Assembly: GCA_035079385.1 (NCBI GenBank)
Contig: JAVHKY010000005.1
Span: forward strand, 2,108,001 to 2,172,000
DNA from: Aspidiotus rigidus
Taxonomy: Eukaryota > Arthropoda > Insecta > Hemiptera > Diaspididae
Reading direction: 5' to 3'
Length of the DNA stretch: 64,000 nt
Both the position numbers and the translations under genes were made by a program. This document shows, piece by piece, positions 39,801 to 52,800 of this stretch (positions are counted from its first letter, which is position 1; each line of letters begins with the position of its first letter). The notes beneath the pieces were generated by a model. It worked only from the letters and a program-made list of their open reading frames with translations, made no database searches and had not been told where the DNA came from.

Positions 39801-42800
39801 CGACCAAAACAAAAAATGGTCCAAGTCTCAAATCATTGGCAAAAATGGTCCGAATCCCTTTCCTATTAAGTATAGCTCAAAGGTTGGACTTGAAAAATTT
39901 CGACTTTCGAGCTAGAAGAGGGACAAAATGATAAAAGAGGGACTTGGAAAATTTTTCTCTTTCTGTCTACATACACCACGACTCAAGGAAATCTGAAAAA
40001 CTTCGAGATTTCAATTTGAATTCTCATACCGAAACCAATTCGACCTATAGAACAGGTTTCCTGCATTCCTCGTTTGACTTCTTTGAGGAAAACGGTTCAT
40101 ATGCTAATAAGATTGGGACTAGCGAAAAAAGGGAGAGTAAAAAATACAAAAACCGCAGAAAAATTAAACGCGACCATCTTCGGGACTGAAATGAAAGCAA
40201 CTGACAAGACGGAGGAGAGAAGCAGAGTAAACGAGAAGTCGCGGCGTGAATCATAAACAAGTTCAATCAAGCCATCTTCCGGAATGTACGAGTTTAGTAC
40301 AGAGATACCATCGGTGTTGAAGTGACGAAGTGTTTGAGGGCAATACGTTTGCGGTAGGAATTCTCCTTATGAAGGAGCCTTTCCGATCCCTCGCGGAAAC
40401 TGTGGCCGTTGTTCATTAAATGATCAGCAAAAGCTGATTCCCGCAAGTGTCCCTGATTCCAAGACTTCGAGTGCTCAGCTACTCTCACTTTTATCTGGCG
40501 GCTGGTCTCACCAATATAAAAGCCTCTACGATCCCTGCATTCCATGTTATATACACCGCTTCTCTCATCAACGAATGTAGGGTCCTCCAGACTCACAAAT
40601 AACCCTTTAACAAAGGTAGGGTTGTGAGAAACTGGTCTGAAACCGAACGGGCGGAAGGCCCGAACCAATTGGAGGGAGAACTTCCCCAGGAAAGGGAGAT
40701 TGATCCAACTCATACGACGATCAAGGACCGTGTTTGGGGGGGAGGGAGGTGGTGGAATCGAGAATACTCCTGGTAAGTTTCCTCCGAACCTCCGAACCAT
40801 CACGTCAACGTCGACATTGACCCCACTCACTCTGGCCAGATGCTTTATTGTCAGTAGTTCTTTTTTGAAGGCAGCCTGACTGCTCAAAAGAATACGAGTC
40901 AGTCTGTGAACCAGGCTATCAAAAGCAGCCATCTTGTGCGCAGGACAGAATGACCCTGCGTGAACTTAAACATCGGTCTTAGTATCTTTCCTGTATATTC
41001 CAAACTCATGGATACCGTCTATTACGGAGATCTATAAATCCAAGAAGTTAATGGAAGATCCCCCTATTTCCAAAGTAAATACTTCATCAGGGAACTCGAA
41101 AAATTTCCCTTTGAATTTACAATAGTTTTGAGTATTCTTTTTTCGCTATTATGAACAACCATAACTTAGAAGAACGTATTCGTTTAAGATTAGTACTATT
41201 CTTGGAAAAACGATTACCAAAAATCGTCTCGGATTTTTAGTTACGCTTGATAACGTCATCAGCAGTGACCTTGACCCACTTTAGGGACTTTGAAAAATTT
41301 TAACCTTCTCTACTTCCATTATACTATAGACCTAACATACATTATACCACAGAAATGAGCTATAATTTCGGCTTTTGTCATTTTATTAGCGGTAAAAACA
41401 GTAGAGAGGAGATACTTGATGGTTTTTGACAGTTTTTTGATCGGGATTACCTTTGGGAAAACCCCTCACGGTTTTTTGTCACGCTTAACGACGTCATTAG
41501 TAGACCTCGACCTATTTTAGGGACTCGGAAAAAATGTTGACTTTTGCTAATTTGAGATCTGTACACCTCATCTTCAAGACAATAGGCCAAAGAAACAGCA
41601 GACTAGGCTGTACCAAAGGTTTCTATACTGTTATTATACTAACCAACTCATTCTGCCCCTTCACTGAACTCTCTCTACTTTAGGCCTTACACGATGTACT
41701 AGGCTCTTCTCTCAGAATTTGGAAAAATTTTGATGTAAGCTACCACCAGGTGTTAAGCTTATCTGCATTGCGGATGACACACTGGTGGTATGCACTGCCG
41801 AAACAACTGTAGTGATGATGGAGATCAGGGTAAACCGGGCCCTAGAGTCAGTGACACGTTGCATCGAGTCGGCTAGACTGAAACTTGCAGTAGGTAAGAC
41901 AGAAGCCATATTATTCACGACTCGTCGGAAATTCAGTCCACTTACCTTTCGGAAATCAAGACCAAGTAGGTAATGAAGTGCCTGGGCATCTGGTTTGACT
42001 CAACGCTGAGCTCCAGGCACCAGTTCCTGATCTTTTTGACATGTTCCATGTCTTTTCTCTCGCCGGACCCCGATTTTGAAACTCGCGAGTACACCTCCCC
42101 CCCCCCCCCGTCAAGAGAAATCTCTACCCCGTGGGTGATTCAGAAATTCGCGAGTACACCCCGCGTAATAATAATAAACAATTATTTAATTAATAATTAA
42201 ATAATTGAATAAATAAATGAATAAATAATTAATATAATTAATAATTAGAAAATCTCTACCCCTTGGGTGATTCAGAAATTTGCGAGTACACCCCGCGTAA
42301 TAATAATTAATTAATTAATTAATTAATTAATTAATTAATTAATAATTAAATAATTAACCAAATAAATAATTAAAATTAAATAATTACATAAATAAATGAT
42401 TAAATAATTAATATAATTAATAATTAGAAAATCTCTACCCCTTGGGTGATTCAGAAATTCGCGAGTACACCCCGCGTAATAATAATGAATAATTAATTCA
42501 ATAATAATTAAATAATTAAATAAATAAATAATTAAATAATTAATATAATTAATAATTAGAAAATTTTCCAAGTTCCTCTTCATATCATATATGGCTGGAT
42601 AGCCGAAATTTTTCCAAGTCCCCTAGACTTGAATTGTCTCATACCATTCCAATACAACAGCGAGACAGGGGGCGAACGAGCAGAGCGAGTTCGCACTACC
42701 TCATATTTCTCATAGAAGACTTGAATTTTCTCATACCATTCCAACACAACAGCGAGATCGCTCGTTCGCCCCACGAAAGTTGATACCTCAAAATATAGAA

Positions 42801-43040
42801 CACCCACAATTACCTCAAAATATTTCTCATACAAGACTTATACGACGTCAAAATAGGTAAAGGGGTAAACGAATAATATCTCACGAACACTTGACCTAGT
42901 AGAAGAATTAATAATAAATAAATAAATGAAGAAATAAATAAATAAATAAATGAATAAATAAATAAATAAATAAATAAATAAATAGATAAATAAATGAATA
43001 AATAATAAATAAATAAATAAATAAATGAATAAATAATAGA

Positions 43041-43071
<31 letters not shown>

Positions 43072-43423
43072 ATAGATGAATAAATAAATAAATAAATCGA
43101 TAAATAAATAAATAAATAAATAATATTAAATAATAAAATAATTAAATAATTAAATAAATAAAGGCTGAATAGTCGAAATTTTTCCAAGTCCCCTAGACTT
43201 GAATTGTCTCATACCATTCCAATACAACAGCGAGACAGGGGGCGAACGAGCGAAGCGAGTTCGCGCTACCTCATATTTCTCATAGAAGATTTATACGACG
43301 CCAAGATAGGTAAAGGGGTAAACGAATAATATCTCACGAACACTTGACCTAGTACAAGAATTAATAATAAATAAATAAATAAATAAATAAATAAATAGAT
43401 AAATAAATAGATAAATAAATGAA

Positions 43424-43454
<31 letters not shown>

Positions 43455-43479
43455 ATAGATAAATAAATAAATAAATAGG

Positions 43480-43531
<52 letters not shown>

Positions 43532-43774
43532 ATTAAATAATTAAATAATAAAATAATTAAATAAATAAAGGCTGAATAGTCGAAATTTTTCCATGTCCCC
43601 TAGACTTGAATTGTCTCATACCATTCCAATACAACAGCGAGACAGGGGGCGAACGAGCGGAGCGAGTTCGCGCTACCTCATATTTCTCATAGAAGACTTA
43701 TACGACGCCAAGATAGGTAAAGGGGTAAACGAATAATATCTCACGAACACTTGACCTAGTACAAGAATTAATAA

Positions 43775-43831
<57 letters not shown>

Positions 43832-46800
43832 AAATGAATAAATAAATGAATAAAGTAATGAATAAATAAATAATATTAAATAATTAAATAATTGAATAAT
43901 TAAATAATTAAATAAATAAAGGCTGGATAGTCGACATTTTTCCAAGTCCCCTAGACTTGAATTGTCACATACCATTCCAATACAACAGCGAGACAGGGGG
44001 CGAACGAGCGGAGCGAGTTCGCGCTACCTCGTATTTCTCATGGAAGACTTATACGACGCCAAGATAGGTAAAGGGTAAACGAATAATATCTCACGAACAC
44101 TTGACCTAGTAGAAGCCTAGACTGAAATATTTCAAGGTGACTGATAAAATATAAAAGACATGGAACATGATTTTCATTTATTTGGCTATGCCAGAAAATT
44201 TTTGAATGACTCGTAGATCATTAGGTAATAATGTTTTAGAGTGTTTTGTTTTGCGTGTGAGAATGAGAGATAATCTGTATGATGGGGCTATGGGGCTATG
44301 GGGCGAGAATCTGGAAGATAATTTGACTAGAGTATATGAGAGTAACTCATTCAACTTCTTTTTTATGACATAGTTTCAAGACTATTTTTGGCTGGAATAT
44401 GGCCCATTGAAGTAAGGTATGTAAAATGGAGAGACAGTGGAACTTGATACTTCTAGATAGGGAACTGGGGAATGGTTATGGACTAGGTAAGTGGATGCCA
44501 ACTGGAGTTGATGAAGATTTTTTTTTTTCTAGGCATGAAGGACTCTTGGAAAAATTTTACCCTGGCCCCCACAAAAGCTAGATCCAGCTTCCTGAACTTA
44601 CTCCTTTTCCAACAACTCATTCCCAAATTTGGTCAGTCTTGAACCTCTCTTAAATTATTCGATAGGTAGTGATCTTTTTTCACTTGATCGTATCCACTTT
44701 CAGAAATACATGACATTTTTTTTTTTTTTTTACACAAGTACTGCCTATCGGCATTCACTCGTTAATTTATAATACATGAAAATTAACGTTAATTATGGTA
44801 TTCTCAGCACTCTGAGCATACCCTAGGTTGCCTGATGGCAGCGGAAAATGCAGGTAGGGTAGTCACGCATCTAAGCCACTCGGTGAGGAACCTAAGAGGG
44901 CCGAGGAAAACAAAAAGAAGGATCATGATGAGCACCGCCATATCGATCCTCCTATATAGTGCCCCAGTACGGGCCGACTCATTGCAGATACCATACAGAA
45001 AGAGAAAGTTGGTAAAGGTCCAACAAAGAGCTGCGCTGAGGTGTGTTAGTGCCTACCGCACTTTCTCGACGAAGGCTCTTCGTGTATTAGCACGTTCATC
45101 ACCAATCGAGCTCCTTCCTGAGGAGAGAGCGGTGGTAAAAGACAACGACCAATCAAGAGGCTTTATTGGTCAAGCAGGGGACCAGGCGCTTTATTGTGGG
45201 CACTTTGATATTTTAATAATATAAGTAAATAAAAATGAGTCACCGTTCGTATCTACTACAATTGATTCCATCTAACTTTCGTTCTTTTTTCGGTGCGCTA
45301 AACATTTCTACCCGTTAATATTTTTATTTCGAGAAAGTCGGTTTTAATTTGGCACGCTACCGCGTGAACTTTTCTTAATTATAAATAATATACATACTTC
45401 TTTCTTCAAATACCACCTGCTATGTCCGTCAAGGAAGCAGAAATATAAATAAAATTATTATCTCTTACTCCTATGTCATATATTCGTATAATTCGCTTTA
45501 AATGTTTCAATTTCTGAGATTTTTCGTAGATTTTCTCAATATTTAAGAAACGGTAATTCTTTATCCAGGAGAATTTAACGTTATACACCTCGTGTAACCA
45601 TTTCCTGATTTTTTTATACCATTAATTATCGATTTTGGCGTAATTGATAAATTACGCAAAACTTCATTTAGGCTAGTTTTTTCGTTTTTTTCTCGTCGGT
45701 TCTTGATCCGCGTGCTTTACAGTTAACTAATTTTTAAAATTTAATCAAATCAAATGTATTTGATCATTTGCAATATTGGGCTACGTATGTTGGAATCACA
45801 ATTAAATGATTAAGCCAGTTACTTGCATGAGTATTTCTTAATTGCTTTATTTTTTGTGTGTATTTTTGAACCGCTTTTGTCTTGCGTCATGTTGGACTTC
45901 GTGACTTTGGGGGGCGATTGTGTACCTCGATATACAGTCGACCCTATATTTGTTGACTCGAATACATCCGATGAGAGAATGAAAAAAGGGGAGAAAGGCT
46001 CGGTGTTCACCTAATTCCTCGTTCTATCAGGTATTCGTTTGTATTACCGGGCGTGATGAGTATTCGCACTGAATAAAGGGCTTGACGAATTTTCAGAGAC
46101 TTGGAAATTGAAGCCAAACTTACAAAATGGATATGTTATGAATATGGAACGAATATTCTTTGTATTTTTCATCGTTAATTTGAAGAGAATGAAAAAATAA
46201 GATGATATGTAATTGGTATTTTCTTGTTCAACTACTGCATAGTGCAACAGAGGCCAATCAAAGCCCGGAAGATTAGAAGGAGTGCAGCAATTTTATGCTT
46301 GTTATGTTGGTGTGAATGTAAATTAGAGAAACATAATCAAGCGTCACGGGGATGTGTTAGGTATTTTAGAACGTTCGGGTATTTTGCTCATAAAATTTTG
46401 ATCTGGGCGTCCAGGAGCTGTTTTTTGAATCGAATGCGAAACCAAGAAACTTGGCAGAATATTGGATGGTAATTGTGAAGTTTTGTAGAGCAGCAATGAA
46501 AGCTCGTAGGGCGTGAGTTTTAGCAGGGAACCCGCTATCCCTTTTGTTGGGAATACTTTCAGGAAATGTTTGTCCGCGAACGCGAGCGCAAGCAGCCTTA
46601 GGTTGATGACGTCATGGAGAGGGGGGACTTGAAGAAATTTCGACTCTCGAGCTATATATGATAGGAGGGGGACTTGGAAAAACACCGCTTCCTAGCTTGA
46701 AATTGCAGCGCGTTCAAGTTGTCACATCATCTTTTTCGGGACTTGGAAAAACTTCAGACTCTAAGCTTCATATGATATGAGGGGGGGGCGCCTTGGAAAA

Positions 46801-49800
46801 ATTCTCGGGACAGCCTAATTTTTTTTTGTTTTTGAAACGGTACTATGATTGTTCCCTTGTCTAAAAATCTAAGTCCACTGTCAGATGATCATTTTGAGGA
46901 TTTTGTGGAGGATCAATCAGCGTTTTCTTGCTGCCTGAGTACATTAATTTCAAATTATACTCGAAAGATCCCCAATTCTCCCCTTGTTGTACCCTGAGTC
47001 TATAAATTGTCTGATGTTGCTTTTTCCTGATTCGTCAGTTGAGAGTATTTGATGCCTTTATTATTATGATTTTTTTTTTGATGGGCGAGGGTATTCCCAA
47101 GCTAATTTAAAATTGTAGCTTGTCGATATCAAGGAAAATTCAAACCTCGAATAAAAAGGCCATGAAATAACTAAAAATACTTTGTACCTTCGGTATTGCC
47201 TTTACGTTAAAATTATATTGACGTCATTAAATGTCAAGTAGTGCTCTTGCGGATGCTCTATAGTAAATTGACCCAGTCGTTTGGTATAGGCGTCATTTTT
47301 CGTCTGGTAAAAGACTCTGATTCTCCATATGAGAGTTTTCCTAGCTACGTGCCAATGTGTCACCAAAATTTCCTACGTTCTGCGCTAATGACAGCCATAG
47401 TCTTAATTATTATAGAATTAAAATAACGGTGTGCGCGTATAGTCTACGTTAGTGAGTATATTTCGAAGAGATCTGTTTAAGAAATTCTTTTTTTTTTCTC
47501 ACACCGTCTCACCATAGCTACACACTGATGGAACAATAGTATCTGGCGACTTTCCAGTTCGACGACATTTGCGTAATAACTGAATATTTTTAATCACTTT
47601 TCCGTGATAGACTAAGCTTTAACAGAAAGCGGCGGAGTTTCTATTCTCTCTTGTTAACTGTAGGTAGTGGACTAGACTACAAAATTAATAATGAACAAGC
47701 TCTACTAAGTTTTCTATCGGACATCATTTTGATGTGTTTTCGTGACGCAATTATCACCATCTTTTTAGGTGACGCCAGAAAGCTATTATGACAACGTTTC
47801 ACTAATTAGTTTCATAAAATGTTCTTCGAATAAGAATATTGCTTTTCTTCTGGGTATATTTAAGTATGAGAGAATGTTGTAAGGATAATCTATGCAGCAC
47901 GATAATGTGGAACGCGGAGGGAAAATTACTCGGAAAATTTACGTGTTAGTAGGTCATGAAAACGTGTACAATCAAGAGGAAAGTCTTGTTCTCTTATGTG
48001 CGTATTTTGTACATACAGTAGCATGATTATAAATTAGGTTCCCAATGAATTGTAGAAAAGTAATACCGGTGTCTAATTTACGAAATTTAATTAATTTGAA
48101 ATGCTACTCGTTTAAAATTACGCAGCTCGTGATCCTAATTCCGTTTAATTAGAATTTTCGAGCGCGATTTGTAATCATATTTTGAGAAAATGAAATTTAG
48201 AGAAGAATAAATAACTCCGATTTTTACAACCGTAAAATTAATCTGTCTGAATGGTGTAGTTATTCACTCGGGAAAAATTGCAATCTTAATCATGATTTCC
48301 GAGGAGATAATTTTTCAAAAGAAATGTTGATTCCTTTTTATGGACTTCTCATCTTCACGATCAAAAGATATGAGGAGGAATTTTGAAAAATCGTAGAAGA
48401 ATTTCGAATTTTATTGTTTTTTGCAGTATCGAGCGCAAATATGGCGATTTGATTACTCCAAGTCTCAATCGTTTTTCCCTCTGCTCTACACTCAAAATTT
48501 TCCCAAATTCTTTAATGGCGTCTTATTCCTGTGTAGGAATTTCGGCCAAAAAATGAGCGTATATAATTTGTACACGTTTTAAAAAATCGTATCAAAATTG
48601 TTCAGTAATTCGCACACGCAAGTAAAGAACACACAGGGAAGAAGCAGGCGTAAAATGCGCACACGATAAATTGCAGACAACAAAAAGCCGGGAAAGTAAA
48701 ATACACGCGATGTAATCACACAAAAATAATTGCAAATCCCATTGAAATACCTACTCCATCAAAAGGCTCTAGCCGGGGGGGGGGGGGAGATACAGTCTTG
48801 GTCGGAAAATGTTTCAAATGTCCGTCAAAATGTTGTCCCCAATGAGAAAACTCGAAATCCAAAAAATTGGACCCATCCGCTCACCCACATCGGCTGCAGA
48901 GTTATTTTTAGGCCTAAAATCCAAATGGCTATATCTCAGGCAATAATGATCGCACAGCAATGAAACTTGAGGACATTTTAGTATATGTGAACGTTCATCC
49001 ATGGTATTTTTTTCAAAAAAAACCATTCATATTTTCCCTAGTTTCTAGCTATAACAAAACTTCAAACTCGAATAAAAAAAAATCGGGGGGAGGCAACTGG
49101 GGAAAATCATTCATTTGAAGCGCCATACTCTCTACTACAACATACATGAGTACCATAGTCCTCGGTGAGGTGCAACATTCCCAAAAAAATCAATATTCAA
49201 TGAATTTCTGTGATTTTTCCATGAATAGCGGGGTGAACTATGACTGCTACCGCAATAGAGCGCGAGAAATCAATGGTCAATGTTCGAGGTGAAAAATACG
49301 CACTCGTCCATGAGATGAAATGGGAATGTTGATGGACCAAAAATATATTTTTAGTATTTCGTTTATCGATTTGGTCATGTCTTATGTAAAGACGTCCACC
49401 GATTAGGTGGAGTACGTTAGATTGAGAAAAATAGTTGAAAAATACTCTAGTCGCTGGAACAGTCCAATTTTTCACCCTAGAGGACCGTGAGTTTTGGTAT
49501 TGCGTTCATCAATTAGGTCAATTCTTATGTGAACACATCCGCCGAATCCGAAAAAAATAGTCAAAAAATTCTCCAGTCTCTGGGATGCCCTGGAAATAGT
49601 AAAAACTCCAGGTAATCAACTTCATCAAAAAGGTCAAATCTTATGTTAATACCTCCGCCGAGTTTGAAAAAAATAGTCCAGAAATCCTTCAATAGTCTGA
49701 AAATGAATAATTGAAAATATCTGCTATTTGAACTTGATTTCTCCAGGGTGAAAAAGTGGATTTCCCCGATTTATTGTCATTTCCAGACCATTACAGCGGC

Positions 49801-52800
49801 TGGAGAATTTTTTGACCATTTTTTTCAAACTTGGCGTACATGTTTACTTAAGAATTTACCTAATTGATGAACAAAATACCAAAAATCGCGGTCCTCCAGG
49901 GTAAAAAATTAGATGTTCTCAATTATTTGTCCTTTCCAGAAGGTTCTAGCGGCTGGAGAATTTGTTGACTACTTTTTTCAAACTCAGCCGATGTGTTTAC
50001 ATAAGAATTGACCTAATTGATAAACGCAATACCAAAACTCACCGTCCTCCAGGGTGAAAAATTGGATGTTCTCAATTATTTGTCCTTTCCAGACCATTAC
50101 AGCAGCTGGAGAATTTTTTTCAAACTTGGCGTACATGATTACTTAGGAATTGAACGAATTGATGAATGGAATACCAAAACTCACGGTCCTCCAGTGTGAA
50201 AAAGTGGATTTTCTCTAATTTCTGTCATTTCCAGAACGTTCCAGCGACTGGAGATTTTTTGGACCATTTTTTTCAAACTCGGCGAACCTGTTTACGTGAG
50301 AACTGACCTATTTGATGAATGAAACACCAAAACTGACGGTCCTCCAGAGTGAAAAAGTGGATTTTTTCACTTCTATCCTATTTTCAGACTGTTCCATCGA
50401 CTGGAGTATTTTTCAACTATTTTTCTCAATCTAACGTACTCCACCTAATCGGTAGACGTGTTTACATAAGAATTGACCAAATCGATAAACGAAATACTAA
50501 AAATATATTTTTGGTCTATCAACATTCCCATTTCATCTCATGGAGGAGTGCGTATTTTTCACCTCGAACATTGACCATTGATTTCTGGCGGTCTATTGCG
50601 GTAGCAGTCATAGTTCACCCCGCTATTCATGGAAAAATCACAGAAATTCATTAAATATTGATTTTTTTGGGAATGTTGCACCTCACCGAGGACTATGGTA
50701 CTCATGTATGGTGTAGCAGAGAGTATGGCGCTTCAAATGAATGATTTTCCCCTGGTACCTCCCCCCGATTTTTTTTTATTCGAGTTTGAAGTTTTGTTAT
50801 AGCTAGAAACTAGAGAAAATATGAATGGTTTTTTTTTTTTTTTTAATACCATGAATGAACGTTCACATATACCAATATCCTAAAGTTTCATTGCTGTGCG
50901 ATCATTATTGGCTGAGATATAGCCACTTGGATTTCAGGCCTAAAAATCACTCTGCAGCCCATGTGGGTGAGCGGATGGGTCCAATTTTTTGGATTTCGAG
51001 TTTTCTCATTGGGGACAACATTTTGACGGACATTTGAAACATTTTCCGACCAAGGCCATTTTCCCCCCCTTACCCGGCTAGAGTCTTTCTTATTTTCCAC
51101 TCTTTGAAATGACGTCATTAAACTGGTTTTTCTCTGATTTTGTACATTTGAGATTCCACCCGCAAGAGATTTTACCTGTATTGAGGGAGGAGGTATTTGG
51201 AAAAAAAAATTCTCTCTTTGGAAAATCGGCGGATCGTTTACCGGTGCTTAAAGTCTTTCCGGTATTCCGTTTTCCCGATATCTCAACACCCGTACAAAAC
51301 GTGAAATCAATTGACGACTATCTACCATTCTTATCTACCTTATAACAGATGCAGCTACCAAACCTGGCTGCGAGTATCGATGCAACGCTACCAACACAAA
51401 AATTCGTGAGAACGGTTAAGCGTTCTTACATACAATAAGGAGTGGCAGCACTCTATAAGAGCAGTGTTAATTTTTTGTCCGTTGGGTGAAGGAGCTGAGG
51501 TCGACTACTTTGACCACATTGTGGTCTCGGTGTCCCGTAATGCGTTGCAAATATCACACAAAGAATAATGATCGATAACCGGCAGAGAATAGGCAGTACT
51601 CATTTGATAGCATTAGGTTGGGGCCAAGGAGCATGTCTAATTGCCTAAACGTGGTTCCTTCAGGTCACACCGTTTGTTGACGCGCTGCCAGGCGATATAT
51701 TGCGGATAATATAGCGTTTGCCTAATTCCTGTAAATAAATCTTTTGGTTTATGAATTTTGGTGTTATCACTTTCATTTTATTTAGTTTACAAATTATTTG
51801 TACACTAGAGTGAAGAAAATATCACAATATTAACCCGTGACGTGAGCGTTAATTACATATTATGGAAAAATTTTGGCAGATACCTCCTTAGAAAAAACAG
51901 ATCCACATTGTTAAAAAAAACTTGATAATGTCGAGCATAATATTTGTGACGTCATTACTCAGTGACATCATCACACTTCTGTGACGTCATCAAACTGTGA
52001 CGTGAGTGTTGCATATCTTATGTTGAAAAACATTCTAGGCGGATACCATCTTTAGAAAAGACAGGGCGCTGTTTACAAACATTTGATAACGGCACTCAAC
52101 AATTGTTATTGGCGTTCAGCTAACGGAAACTCTTACAGTGTTGTTAGCTAACAAAGCGTATGTGACCTGCGATGAGAAAAGGATGCTCATTGCCCACTGA
52201 CAGGAACACCATTTCTCTCTGATTAGATGTTTAATCAGAGAGAAATGGTGTTCCTGTCAATGGGCAATGAGCATCCTTTTCTCATTGTAGGTTACATATT
52301 AACAATTTGTGTGTAAACGCACTCCAGATCCATGTTGATAAAAAAATTTTGGTGATGTCATGATCTCCACGTAATTATCCTGTGATATCATCATCTTTAA
52401 GACTATGGGTACAATTTTGTGATGTGATCAAACCGCAAAGTGAACGTTACATATTTTACGTGAAAAAATTTTGGCGGGTGCTTTTCTCAGGAATGTCAGA
52501 TCCATGTTGATGAAAACATTTAATGACGCCATCACCCCCAATATTCCTGACGTCATTACCCTGTGACATCACCATCCTCGACCTAAAGACAATCGGGTAC
52601 ACTTTTGTCACGCCATCAAGTCGCGGTGTGAGCGTTACATATTTCATGTGGAAAAATTTTGGTAGACATCCTCCTCAAGAAAGACAGATTCATGCTAATG
52701 AAAAACCAGCTGACGTCATTATCCCCAATATTTGTGACGTCATTAGCCCGTGACATCATCATTCCTAAGACCATAGGTATATATCTGTGACGTCATCAAA

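Noticed and set aside
42810..43187. Tyr/Ile/Leu-rich open frame on the minus strand
   Set aside because: A translation of AAAT simple repeats, not a membrane protein.
46344..46685. 113-residue minus-strand frame
   Set aside because: Its start is made of 45-bp repeat units and the remainder has no recognisable content.
49197..49475. Protein-coding gene inside the fold-back arm
   Set aside because: No recognisable domain, and the mirrored frame is explained by arm identity; kept only as a low-interest observation.
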